A stretch of 64,000 nucleotides of DNA, from contig JAJFFH010000040.1 in NCBI GenBank assembly GCA_021776735.1, forward strand, positions 62,001 to 126,000, in the 5' to 3' direction. Position numbers and translations under genes: made by a program. A model generated the notes under the pieces. That model was not told the origin of the DNA, searched no databases, and was given only the letters and a program-made list of their open reading frames with translations. Below, piece by piece: positions 40,393 through 49,800 of this stretch. The stretch is from Planctomycetota bacterium. GTDB taxonomy: Bacteria; Planctomycetota; PLA2. The first letter of the stretch is position 1; every line of letters begins with the position of its first letter.

Positions 40393-41778
40393 ATGAGCGC
40401 GAAGGCCTATGACGTGGTTGTGCTTGGTGGTGGACCCGGTGGCTATGTGGCCGCGATCCGCTGCGCCCAGCTCGGCCTGAAGACCGCGGTTGTCGAGAAG
40501 GACAACCTCGGCGGCATCTGTCTGAACTGGGGCTGCATCCCCACCAAGGCGTTGCTAAAAAACGCCGAGCATGCGTGGATTGCGCAGCACGAGGCGAAAG
40601 AGTGGGGCTTTGTCTACGAGAAGCTCTCGTTCGACTTCGGGCGGGTCGTGAAGCGCAGCCGCGATATCTCCGCGCGGATCGTCAAGGGCGTCGAGTTCTT
40701 GATGAAGAAGAACAAGATCGACGTCTTGAACGGGACCGGGCGGATCGCGGGCAAGGACACCGTCGAGTACCTGGTCGAGGGCAAGGTCGCGGGCACGGCG
40801 AAGTTCAAGAACCTGATTCTGGCAACCGGCGGGCGGCCGCGCGAGATGCCCGGGACGCCGTTCGACAAGGACCGCGTCATCTCGTTTTTCGAGGCGATGG
40901 CGCCGAAGGAGCTGCCGAAAAAGCTCGTCATCATCGGCGGCGGCGCGATCGGCTGCGAGTTCGCGTACTTCTACAACGCGTTCGGCACCGAGGTCGTACT
41001 CATCGAGCTGTTGGACTCGCTCTTGCCCAACGAGGACAAGGACCTGACCAAGGAGCTCCAGCGCAGCTTCAAGAAGAAGAAAATCAAGGTCATCACCGGC
41101 GAAAAAGCGGGCGTCAAGGTCGGCAAGAACGGCGTGACGGTGACCGCGGGCGGCAAGACCTACGAGGCCGACAAGGTGCTGATTTCGATCGGTATTCGCG
41201 GCAACATCGAGGGCATCGGCCTCGAAAAAGCGGGCGTCAAGACCGACCGCGGCTTCATCGTGACCGACGAGTTCGACCGCACGAACGTCAAAAACATCCG
41301 CGCCATCGGCGACGTGACCGGCAAGGTGATGCTCGCGCACGTTGCAAGCCACCAGGGCATCGTCGCGGCCGAGCACATCGCGGGCAAGGACCCGCACCCG
41401 GTCGATTACGACTCGATTCCGAGCTGCACCTACTGCCAGCCGCAGGTCGCCTCCCTGGGCTGGTCCGAGGCGCGGTGCAAGGAAAAGGGCATCGAGGTGC
41501 TGGTCGGCCGCTACCCCTTCCGGCCGCACGGCAAGGCGGTCGCGACCGGCGAGACCGAGGGCTTCGTCAAGCTGATCTTCGGCAAGCAGTACGGCGAGCT
41601 CCTCGGTGCGCACATCGTCGGCCACGAGGCCACGGAGATGATCGCGGAAGCGGTCGCCGCCAAGTCGAGTGACGCGACGGTGCATTCGCTCGCCGAAGCG
41701 ATGCATGCGCACCCCACGATGTCGGAGGCGTTTCACGAGGCGACGCTGGATGCCCTTGGCCGCGCGATCCACATGTGA
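40393..41778 (+). CDS. lpdA: Dihydrolipoyl dehydrogenase (E3)
   Basis: A 461-residue FAD enzyme that reoxidises lipoyl groups of 2-oxoacid dehydrogenases, passing electrons to NAD+. It has FAD site GGGPGG (about 12-17), redox disulfide C43/C48 in GGICLNWGCIP, NAD site IIGGGAIGCEFA, IRAIGDVTG, and the catalytic His-Glu pair in HAHPTMSEAFHEA near the end. Length and motifs are normal. First gene of a run with lipB, pdhA and pdhB, so it probably serves the pyruvate dehydrogenase complex. Confidence 0.95.
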   Translation: MSAKAYDVVVLGGGPGGYVAAIRCAQLGLKTAVVEKDNLGGICLNWGCIPTKALLKNAEHAWIAQHEAKEWGFVYEKLSFDFGRVVKRSRDISARIVKGVEFLMKKNKIDVLNGTGRIAGKDTVEYLVEGKVAGTAKFKNLILATGGRPREMPGTPFDKDRVISFFEAMAPKELPKKLVIIGGGAIGCEFAYFYNAFGTEVVLIELLDSLLPNEDKDLTKELQRSFKKKKIKVITGEKAGVKVGKNGVTVTAGGKTYEADKVLISIGIRGNIEGIGLEKAGVKTDRGFIVTDEFDRTNVKNIRAIGDVTGKVMLAHVASHQGIVAAEHIAGKDPHPVDYDSIPSCTYCQPQVASLGWSEARCKEKGIEVLVGRYPFRPHGKAVATGETEGFVKLIFGKQYGELLGAHIVGHEATEMIAEAVAAKSSDATVHSLAEAMHAHPTMSEAFHEATLDALGRAIHM

Positions 41779-42454
41779 TCTCGGCCTCGTCGGCTATGGC
41801 GAGGGGCTGCGCATCCAGCAGGAATACGCAGAGCGGCGACGCGCGGGAGAGATCCCCGACACGCTGCTCTTGTGCGAGCATCCGGCGACGTACACACTCG
41901 GGACAACAGCCAAGGACGGCGATGTCCTGGACCGCACGCGCGCGCCGGTCGTGCGCACGGACCGCGGCGGCGAAGCGACATGGCACGGTCCGGGACAGGT
42001 TGTCGGCTACGTCATCGCGGACCTGAACGCGCGCGGACGCGACCTGCACGCGCACTGCCGCATGCTCGAGGAGATCATGTTCCGCGCGCTCGCGGACTTC
42101 GGCATTGAGGGCGCACGCGTGGCAGGCTTGACCGGCGCGTGGATCGACAGCGCCCCCGAATCGGCCGAGCGGCCGCCGGCCGATTCGTCGCGCCGTGGCT
42201 CCAAGGGAGCGAAGGCGGACCAACCTCAAAAGATCGGCGCCGTCGGTGTGCGCGTGCGGCGGTGGATCTCCACGCACGGCTTCGCGCTTAACGTGAACTG
42301 CGACCTTTCGTACTTTTCAGGCATCATCCCGTGCGGGATCGCGGACCGGGGCGTCACCAGCATGGCGCAGGTCCTTGATCGCACGATCGACATTCAAGCC
42401 GTGAAGGAGAGCTGTGCCGGCGCGTTCGAAGAAGTCTTCCGATCCGTGGCGTAG
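41750..42454 (+). CDS. lipB: Octanoyltransferase (lipoate biosynthesis)
   Basis: A 234-residue LipB that moves octanoyl from acyl carrier protein to lipoyl domains. Motifs: RTDRGGEATWHGPGQVVGY, KIGAVGVRV (catalytic Lys) and IIPCGI (catalytic Cys). ATG 41750 is the only near start that keeps the conserved DLGLVGYGEGL block; it overlaps lpdA by 29 bases. A 25-residue hydrophilic insert (DSAPESAERPPADSS...) precedes the KIGAVG block. Residues 55-59 (KDGDV) are a dispersed-repeat copy in the loop before RTDRGG. Being inside the PDH operon ties lipoylation to complex supply. Confidence 0.9.
   Translation: MPLAARSTCDLGLVGYGEGLRIQQEYAERRRAGEIPDTLLLCEHPATYTLGTTAKDGDVLDRTRAPVVRTDRGGEATWHGPGQVVGYVIADLNARGRDLHAHCRMLEEIMFRALADFGIEGARVAGLTGAWIDSAPESAERPPADSSRRGSKGAKADQPQKIGAVGVRVRRWISTHGFALNVNCDLSYFSGIIPCGIADRGVTSMAQVLDRTIDIQAVKESCAGAFEEVFRSVA
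41912..41926 (+). repeat. Dispersed repeat copy 18
   Basis: AAGGACGGCGATGTC (one core change). It reads KDGDV in LipB. Confidence 0.7.
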
Positions 42455-43451
42455 GTCCACGCAAAAAGACGTCGGCCAGTTCGACGCCGAATTCCTGCTC
42501 GGGCTGTACCGCGACATGTTGCGGACGCGCGCGCTCGACACCCGGCTTGAGGCGCTCTACAAGCAGGGCAAGCTCGTCGCGGGTTGCTACTCGTCGCGCG
42601 GCCAGGAGGGTTGCAGCGTCGGCTCGACCGCCGCGCTCCGCGACGACGACGTGATCGGACCGATGATCCGCAACCTCGGATCGATGCTGCGCCACGGCCT
42701 GCCGATGACCTCGGTCCTTTCAAACTACCTCGGGCGCGTCACGGGACCCACCAAGGGGCGCGACGGCTCGAGCCACTTCGGTTCGCTCGAGCACAACGTG
42801 ATCGGCCCCGTATCGATGCTCGGATCGCTGATTCCGGTGTGCGCGGGGGCGGCGCTGTCGTTTCAACTGCGCGGCGAGGACCGCGTCGCGCTGACGTGGA
42901 TCGGCGACGGCGGCAGCAACGTTGGCGACTTTCACGAAGGTCTGAACTTCGCCGGCGTGCTGAAGCTGCCGTTCGTGCTGATTCTCGAAAACAACAAGTG
43001 GGCGTACTCCACGCCGATCGAGTACCAGACCGCGGCGAAGAACTTCGTCTGCCGCGCCGAGGGCTACGGCATCCGCGGCGACCAGGTCGACGGCAACGAC
43101 GTGCTCGCGATGTTTCAGTGCACCCGGGACGCAGTCGAGCGCGCGCGCGCCGGCGAGGGCCCGACGCTGATCGAGGCCGACACGATGCGCATGCGCGGCC
43201 ACGCCATCCACGACGACGCCAAGTACGTGCCCCAAGAGCAGGTCAAGTCTTGGGGAAAGCGCGACCCAATCCAGAAGTTCGAGGCGCAACTCGAAAAGGA
43301 AGGACTCCTCGACGGAGGAACGGACGGCGATGTTTCCAAGAGCATCGCGGCCGAGATCAAGGCGGAAGTCGATCGCTGCACGGAAGAGGCGATGGCGATG
43401 CCGCTGCCCACCGGTGACGCGGAGACGGAGCTGGGAGACGTGTACGCATGA
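42414..43451 (+). CDS. pdhA: Pyruvate dehydrogenase-type E1 alpha subunit
   Basis: A 345-residue TPP-dependent 2-oxoacid (or acetoin) dehydrogenase E1 alpha. It has YRDMLRTRALDTRLEALYKQGK, GQEGCSVGS, HFG and the TPP-binding stretch GDGGSNVGDFHEGLNFAG...ENN. Residues EADTMRMRGHAIHDDAKYVP resemble the phosphorylation-loop region of the family. The GTG start has AAGGAGA before it, within the lipB end (41-base overlap). Residues 303-307 (TDGDV) are an exact dispersed-repeat copy. Substrate (pyruvate versus acetoin or branched-chain) is inferred from neighbours. Confidence 0.9.
   Translation: MPARSKKSSDPWRRSTQKDVGQFDAEFLLGLYRDMLRTRALDTRLEALYKQGKLVAGCYSSRGQEGCSVGSTAALRDDDVIGPMIRNLGSMLRHGLPMTSVLSNYLGRVTGPTKGRDGSSHFGSLEHNVIGPVSMLGSLIPVCAGAALSFQLRGEDRVALTWIGDGGSNVGDFHEGLNFAGVLKLPFVLILENNKWAYSTPIEYQTAAKNFVCRAEGYGIRGDQVDGNDVLAMFQCTRDAVERARAGEGPTLIEADTMRMRGHAIHDDAKYVPQEQVKSWGKRDPIQKFEAQLEKEGLLDGGTDGDVSKSIAAEIKAEVDRCTEEAMAMPLPTGDAETELGDVYA
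43320..43334 (+). repeat. Dispersed repeat copy 19
   Basis: Exact ACGGACGGCGATGTT preceded by AGGA, near the C-terminus of E1 alpha (TDGDV). Confidence 0.9.
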
Positions 43452-44446
43452 GCAACCGCGCACAGAGCCGCACGCTGACGTACATCGACGCACTCCGGGA
43501 GGGCATGCGCGAGGAGCTGTTGCGGGACAACGACGTGTTCATGCTCGGCGAGGACATCGGCACCTACGGTGGCGCCTTCCGCGCGACCGCGGGATTCCTC
43601 CAGGAATTCGGACGCCCCCGCATCCTCGATACCCCCCTGTCGGAAACCGCAATCCTCGGCGCCGCGGTGGGCGCGGCCATGATGGGCCTGCGCCCGGTCG
43701 CGGAAATGCAGTTCGCGGACTTCATCGTGAACGGGTTCAACATGCTGGTGAACTTCGCCGCGAAGGTGCACTACCGCTGGGGCCCGAGCGTGCCCATGGT
43801 CGTACGGCTTCCCACCGGCGGCGGCACGCGCGGCGGCCCGTTTCACGCCACGAACGCCGAAGCGTGGTTCACGAGAGTGCCGGGCCTGAAGGTCGTATGC
43901 CCCGCCACCGTCCGCGACGCCAAGGGCCTGATCAAGGCAGCCATTCGCGACGACAACCCGGTCTTGTACTTCGAACACAAGTACCTGTACCGCCGGCTCA
44001 AGGACAACATCCCGGAGGACGAGGAAATCCTGACGCCCCTGGGCCAAGCGCGAATCGCAAGAGCAGGCGAAGACGTCACGGTCGTGACCTACGGCAGCAT
44101 GGTCCACCACGCCGAAGACGTAGCCGAAACCCTCGCCGAACAAGACGGCATCGATGCGGAAATCCTGGATCTAAGAAGCCTGACCCCGTTGGACGAACAG
44201 GCCATTTTCGACTCCGCCAAGAAAACCAACCGCGTCGTCGTGCTTCACGAAGACACAAAGACTGGCGGCTTCGGCGGAGAAATCGCCGCAAGAATCGCGG
44301 AGTTCTGCTTCGAACACTTGGACGCCCCCATCAAGCGAGTGGCAAGCCTGGACACCCCGGTCCCCCACGCCCCCCAACTGGAAGACGCCTTCATGCCCAT
44401 GCCCGACGACATCGCCGCGGCAGTTCGTGCAACGGTCGCATACTGA
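43448..44446 (+). CDS. pdhB: Pyruvate dehydrogenase-type E1 beta subunit
   Basis: A 332-residue E1 beta subunit. It has ALREGMREELLRDNDVFMLGEDIG, DTPLSETAILGAAVGAAMMG, RPVAEMQFADF, RLPTGGGTRGGPFHATNAEAWF and, at the end, DTPVPHAPQLEDAFMP. The start overlaps the alpha stop (ATGA), as expected for a stoichiometric heterotetramer. No E2 acyltransferase follows; the next genes are on the opposite strand. Confidence 0.93.
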   Translation: MSNRAQSRTLTYIDALREGMREELLRDNDVFMLGEDIGTYGGAFRATAGFLQEFGRPRILDTPLSETAILGAAVGAAMMGLRPVAEMQFADFIVNGFNMLVNFAAKVHYRWGPSVPMVVRLPTGGGTRGGPFHATNAEAWFTRVPGLKVVCPATVRDAKGLIKAAIRDDNPVLYFEHKYLYRRLKDNIPEDEEILTPLGQARIARAGEDVTVVTYGSMVHHAEDVAETLAEQDGIDAEILDLRSLTPLDEQAIFDSAKKTNRVVVLHEDTKTGGFGGEIAARIAEFCFEHLDAPIKRVASLDTPVPHAPQLEDAFMPMPDDIAAAVRATVAY

Positions 44447-44565
44447 CGCGCACCGGTCTGCCCTCTGGTCGAAGTCCCTGTGCCGCGACGGGTTGGTTTC
44501 GGGCTATGGGCGTGACCTCGAGGAGATCGAAGGCGCGCGACCCGATCTTGACGGGCCGGGGCGCA

Positions 44566-45075
44566 CTACTTCCCGACGAAGCGTAGGACCTCGCAGTCGA
44601 GTTTGCCGATCGGGACTGTGACACCGGACGGCAGTTCGAAACAGGCCTGGTGGGCGGCGCGTATTGACGCCGGGCCGGCCTTGGTCACGCAGATCCACAA
44701 GACGGCGTCCCGCAGGGCGCCTCGGCGGACCCGGACCGCGCAATCGTGGATATGCCAGCCGTAGGTCTTCCGCAGCTTCAGCTTGGCATAGACGTACTTT
44801 CGATCGGGGGACAACTCGGGCATCGCGGTCACCAACGCACCGTCCCGAATCGTAAGTGTGAGGTTCTCGGACTCTTCGAAACGGACGTCGCTGCCCTGGA
44901 GCACGCGCACGTCTATATCGTAGGCGGCGAGCTTGCGTTGCTGGACCCGATACCACACGCGCTGCGGGCCAAAGTACGGCGCGAAGTCAACGAACTCGGA
45001 GTCCTGAGTAAACCAGACAAGGATCAGGCCGGGAACAATCCGCGCGAGCCAGGCGACACGGCTGCGCCCGATCAC
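44566..45075 (-). CDS. Membrane-anchored hypothetical protein
   Basis: A 169-residue protein with one N-terminal membrane helix (about 7-22, VAWLARIVPGLILVWF) and an outward or cytoplasmic beta-rich domain containing two cysteines that could pair. The GTG overlaps the stop of the upstream small protein (GTGA). No family recognised. Confidence 0.55.
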   Translation of the reverse strand: MIGRSRVAWLARIVPGLILVWFTQDSEFVDFAPYFGPQRVWYRVQQRKLAAYDIDVRVLQGSDVRFEESENLTLTIRDGALVTAMPELSPDRKYVYAKLKLRKTYGWHIHDCAVRVRRGALRDAVLWICVTKAGPASIRAAHQACFELPSGVTVPIGKLDCEVLRFVGK

Positions 45076-45242
45076 CGCCTCGCCAAGACAACAAGGAAAC
45101 CAAACGCTGCGATGCCGACCACGTCGATCAGAATCATGAGTACCGCTCGAACGACGTCGGAGATGTCATCATCGACGACACAGACGTACCGGCCACGGGC
45201 CGGGCCTTTCGGCTCCGACGTAACATCGATGTTGAGTTCCAC
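45072..45242 (-). CDS. Small tail-anchored membrane protein
   Basis: A 56-residue protein: a short polar N-terminus and a C-terminal hydrophobic helix (about 31-54, AVLMILIDVVGIAAFGFLVVL). The GTG at 45242 has a strong GAGGAGG five bases before it and is preferred over the TTG at 45272. It is coupled to the next gene by a GTGA overlap. Function unknown. Confidence 0.5.
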   Translation of the reverse strand: MELNIDVTSEPKGPARGRYVCVVDDDISDVVRAVLMILIDVVGIAAFGFLVVLARR

Positions 45243-45387
45243 GGTCGCCTCCTCGCACCCGATACTATGCAAACCTCAGCTTGGATGCCACGCCGGGACG
45301 GCGTACGAGGAGAAGGGGAGGCGCCGACGGCAGTCAGGAGCCATAGCCCGCCGCGGCGAGGGCCAGAGCCCATCTTCCGCCGAAACG

Positions 45388-46656
45388 CTACCGGCTGAAG
45401 CGTGCGAGCGAATAGGCGGTCGGGTCCAGGTGCGGGGCGGTTTCTGACAGTAGTTCCGCGACCAGTTTGCCGGTGGCGGGGGCCATGGTCAGGCCCAGCA
45501 TGTTGTGGCCTGCCGCGATCAGCACGTTCTTGAGACGCGGGCTGCGGTCCACGATTGGTTTGCCGTCGGGGGTCATCGGGCGCCAGCCGTACCACTTCTG
45601 TTCGATCGGGGTGGTGTGGGGCTCGCGCAGGTACGTCTCGGCCGTTGCTTTCAGGACGTTCAGGCGCGCCGGGCGGAGCTTCGTGTTGTAGCCGGCGAAC
45701 TCCATTGTCGAGCCCAGGCGGTAGCCGTCTTTGAACGGCGTGGCGACGACCCTTTCTCTTTCGAAGATGAGGGGGTGTCGGGGAGACAAGCTCGGGCGCG
45801 GCATGGTCAGTGAGTAGCCCTTGCCGGGTTGGATCGGGATGGACGCGCCGAGTTCTTTCTTCAGCTTCGGAGTCCACGCTCCCGTGGCCACCACAAACGC
45901 GTCCGCCTTCAGTTCGCCTTGGTTGGTGAGGACCGCGGTGGCCTCGCCTTGGCTGTTTTGGACGAACGTGCGCACGTCGCAGCTCTCCCGGACTTCGACA
46001 CCGCTTTTCTCAAGCAGGTTGCGCCACGCTGCAAGCAACGCCTCCGGGCGCATGTGCGCGTCGCCTTCGTAAAACCACGCGCCCGCCGTGGCGTTCGGAA
46101 GCAGAGCCGGCTCGAACTCTTCGAGTTCTTCGCGGTCGAGACGCCGCGCCTCGATGCCGAACCGTTCCTCAAGGATCGCCGCGGTCTCGCCGTGCGCGTC
46201 CAGGCCGCGGGCGTGCTTGTGGACCATGAGACAGCCCGCGTCCTGCCACTGGATGTCGAGGCCTTCCTGTTCGCGCAGCTCGCGATAGAGCTCGCCCGAG
46301 GAGGTGATCAGCGCGTGCCGCCCCTCGGCAGCCGCCAGCATGTCGCGTTCGTTGCAGCGCCGGGCAAACCGCCACAGCCACGCCCACAGCCGAAAATCGA
46401 GGCGCGGGCGAATGCTCAGCGGCGTCTTGCGGCGAAACAGCGAGCGCAACGTGACACCAACCGCGCCGGGTACGGTCAACGGCAGCGCATGGCTCGGGCT
46501 GAAGAGACCGCAATTGCCTGACGTCGCCCCCCGGCCCTGCCGATCGCGATCCACCAGCGTGACCGCCCACCCGGCCTTGCGCAGATACCACGCCGAAGCC
46601 GTACCGATCGCGCCGGCTCCGATCACGACGACATGCTGCGGTTCTTGCGGATTCAT
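45388..46656 (-). CDS. FAD-dependent amino-acid oxidase/dehydrogenase (DadA-like)
   Basis: A 422-residue DAO-superfamily flavoprotein that should deaminate amino acids or their derivatives. N-terminal FAD site GAGAIGTASAWYLRKAG (about 13-29) with LVDRD, then RGATSGNCG, the C-terminal GYNTKLRPAR and YGWRPMTPDGKPIVDRSPR, and the FAD end motif AAGHNMLGLTMAP. It resembles D-amino-acid dehydrogenase small subunits (DadA) in length and layout. ATG 46656 starts at the conserved region. Divergent from the RHS gene. Confidence 0.85.
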   Translation of the reverse strand: MNPQEPQHVVVIGAGAIGTASAWYLRKAGWAVTLVDRDRQGRGATSGNCGLFSPSHALPLTVPGAVGVTLRSLFRRKTPLSIRPRLDFRLWAWLWRFARRCNERDMLAAAEGRHALITSSGELYRELREQEGLDIQWQDAGCLMVHKHARGLDAHGETAAILEERFGIEARRLDREELEEFEPALLPNATAGAWFYEGDAHMRPEALLAAWRNLLEKSGVEVRESCDVRTFVQNSQGEATAVLTNQGELKADAFVVATGAWTPKLKKELGASIPIQPGKGYSLTMPRPSLSPRHPLIFERERVVATPFKDGYRLGSTMEFAGYNTKLRPARLNVLKATAETYLREPHTTPIEQKWYGWRPMTPDGKPIVDRSPRLKNVLIAAGHNMLGLTMAPATGKLVAELLSETAPHLDPTAYSLARFSR

Positions 46657-46746
46657 AGGGACTGCCGGGCACCCGGGCTCTTTCGGCGCCGATCCTGTCC
46701 GCTCAACGCCGGGCGCGCAAGTCCTTGGCGGCAGGCCGGTCCGGAA

Positions 46747-46761
46747 AGCATCGCCGTCCGT
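46747..46761 (-). repeat. Dispersed repeat copy 20
   Basis: Reverse-strand ACGGACGGCGATGCT with the AGCAG extension, between the divergent oxidase and RHS genes. Confidence 0.85.
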
Positions 46762-46853
46762 CTGCTGCCGGCCGTCTTGGCCCTCCCGAGAAAAAATTCC
46801 AGATTGTTTGTTCGGTTCTGGGGAGCGCGCGCAACTGGTGGGACGAGGTTGAT

Positions 46854-49800
46854 ATGTACGCAAAAATGAAGAACCCCACGACCCTCGTCGTTTTGCTGGC
46901 GCTGCTCTTTTCGGTGCAGGGCTGCCGTAAGAGCCGCGGCGGCGATCCCGCGACCGCCACGCTGGCGTTCACGCGAATTTCGGTGTCCCCGTCCAAGAAC
47001 TGGGCCGCGTGGAGCCCGATCGACCACGATTGCTTCCGCGTCTACCTGCGGACGCTACGGGTGTTTCACACGCGGCGGTTGTTCACGATTCCTGGCGCGG
47101 CGCACCCGTATCCCGTTAATCTCGGGTTCTATCCGGACATCGACTACGACGGGCCGTACGGCTTGCGCTGGCGCTCGTCGCTGGACGCGCGGCTCGATGG
47201 GCAGCCGAACGGGGACATGGTCTATACGGATCCCGACGGCATCGAACATGTGTTTGCGGACGACGGGGCGGGCGGCTTCGTCACGCCGGTCGGCTGTTGC
47301 GCGATCCTCGAGGCCATCCTCGGCGGCTTCCGGCTGACGGACGCCAAGCGGTGGGTGAAGATTTTTGATCCGAGCGGGCTCTGGACCGGACTGGAGCGGC
47401 CCGATTGCCGGCTCATTCAGTTCACGCGCGAAGAGGACCACCGGCTTACGCGCATCGAGACCCCCGAGGGGCGTGTCTTTGACTTTGCGTACGCGGCACA
47501 CCTGCGGCTCGCCAGCATCACCGACTTTGCCGGGCGCGTCCTCGGCTTTCGCTACAACCGCGCCGGGCACCTCACGCGCATCGAGCGGCCGCTGCGCACG
47601 GGCGAAAGAGCGCCGGCAGCCAATGTGTACACCTACGATGCCGCCGATTTTCTGCGCACGGTGCTGAACAGCGCGGGCCAGTCCTACGGCACGGCCAGCT
47701 ACAACGCGGCGGGCGAAGTGACGTCGATCGCCACGCCGAACGGGACGGCGACCTACCTGAACGCGGGCGCGTCGGTCCAGGCGACCGCGCGCGACGGCAC
47801 CAGTCGCGAGTTCTTCTTGAACCCGGACGGGCAGATCAACCGGATCGTGTTTCCCGGGGGCGGGACGAAGTCGTTCGAGTACGACGGGTTCGGACGGCGT
47901 ACCGGCATCACCGGAACATCGGGCAAGAGGCTCGTGTTCACGTATTCGGCGGCCGCCGACCCGCGCGAGTTCTGCAACCGAATCGCGCAGGTCACCGAGC
48001 CCGCGGACTTCCCGGCGACGCCGGCGCGGACCGAGACATACGAGTTTCGTCCCGGCACCGACCAGTGGATCACGTTCTTCAAGGCGGACGGCACGCGTAC
48101 CGACTGGACCTACGACGCCAAGGGCAACATGACCTCGATGACGCTGCCCGCAACGCAGACGACCACCGGATTGCAGCGGGGCGTCTGGCAGTTTCTCTAC
48201 GACGCGCTCGGCCGCCGCATCGAGAGCGAGACCCCGACCGGTTCGATCACCACGTACGAGTACGGGGACGGGGGTACCGTCGCGAGCGATCTCGTCGTGC
48301 GCGAGATTGGCGACGCGGGCGCGGGCGACGATCCCAAGACGGGCGCGCCGCGGATCAACGAGACCGTGCAGTACGAATACGATGCCGCCGGCAACCGCAC
48401 GCGCGTCACGTTCGCGGACGGCGGGGTGCAGACGCTGGCCTACGACGCGTGGGACAACCCCACGTCCACGACCAACGAGGCCGGCATCACGTCGCTGTTT
48501 CTCTACGACCGTGAAGGCCGGATGATCCGCACCGAGCGCCCCCACTGCGACCACGAGGGCAAGCCGATCGGAACCGGGACCGCGTTTCGCGAGTTCACCT
48601 TCGACCCGTTCGGACAGCCGCTCACGTTGCGTACGCACGACGGCTTTTCGACACAGACGAAAACGTTCACGTATGCCAGCGGGCTCTTCCGGCCGTCGCG
48701 AGTCGTGGATGCCCGGGGCCTCGTCACGGACTACACCTACGATTTCAACGGTCGCCGGACGAGCGAAACACGCGCGCCCGGTACCGCGGACGAATCGACG
48801 ACGACGTGGACGTACGCCAACAACCTGCTGACGGCGATGACGGATCCGGTCGGCAACACGACGGCGTTTTCCTACGACGGTTTTTGCCGCCGGATCATGC
48901 GCACGGACCCGGAAGGCACGCAGTCGCTGTTCACCTACGACATCTGCGACCACCGCACCTCGACGACGGTGCGCGACGACGGGGGCACGGACCTCGAGCG
49001 GACCCGCACGACCTGGGACGGCGCGGGCAACATCGCAACGATCGAGCTGGATCGCATCACGCCGGACGAGACGGAGCGGATCGAGAAGTTCTACAACCTG
49101 CGCGGTTTCCTCGAGGAGGAGCGCCTCCCCGGCGGCGCCGTCCGACGGCTCTGCGTCGACGGCCTCGGCCAGATCGTGCGCGAGGATGAGCTCGCCCTTG
49201 ACAAGGAGACGCACTTCGTCTGGGACCAGCGGCGCCGCCTCGTCGAAAAGCGCGAGGTGCGCGGTGTGTCCACGGCCACACCGGTCGCGGTATCGACGCT
49301 GTTCGAGCACGACGCCGAGGGCAACCTCGCGCGCACGACCGATCCGCTCGGACGCGTGACGGACTTCGCCTACGACTGCGCGGGCAACCCGTCGCTGCTC
49401 ACCACGCCGGACGGTCGCATCACGAACTACGTGTGGGACGCACGCGGCGACCTGCGGAGCGGCACACACACGGACGGCACCACGACGCTGACCGAAACGT
49501 ACGACTACGACGCCGGCCGCGAGCTGACCTCCCAGACCGCCAACGGCCTCACGACAGGCTACACCTACGACGTCCTGGGACGCGTCAAGGGGATCACGGC
49601 GGGGGGGTTGCAGGTCAAGAGCTACCGGTACGACGCCGCGAACCGAATCGTGAACGCGACCGATCCCGGAGGCGCGATCGACTACGCCTACGACAAGCTC
49701 GGCCGCATCGTGAGCAAGACCGCCGGCGTCCAGCAACAGACGTTTGTCTACGACGGCCTGGGGCGGATCACGAGGGCGACGGACCGCGCGCAAGACGGTT

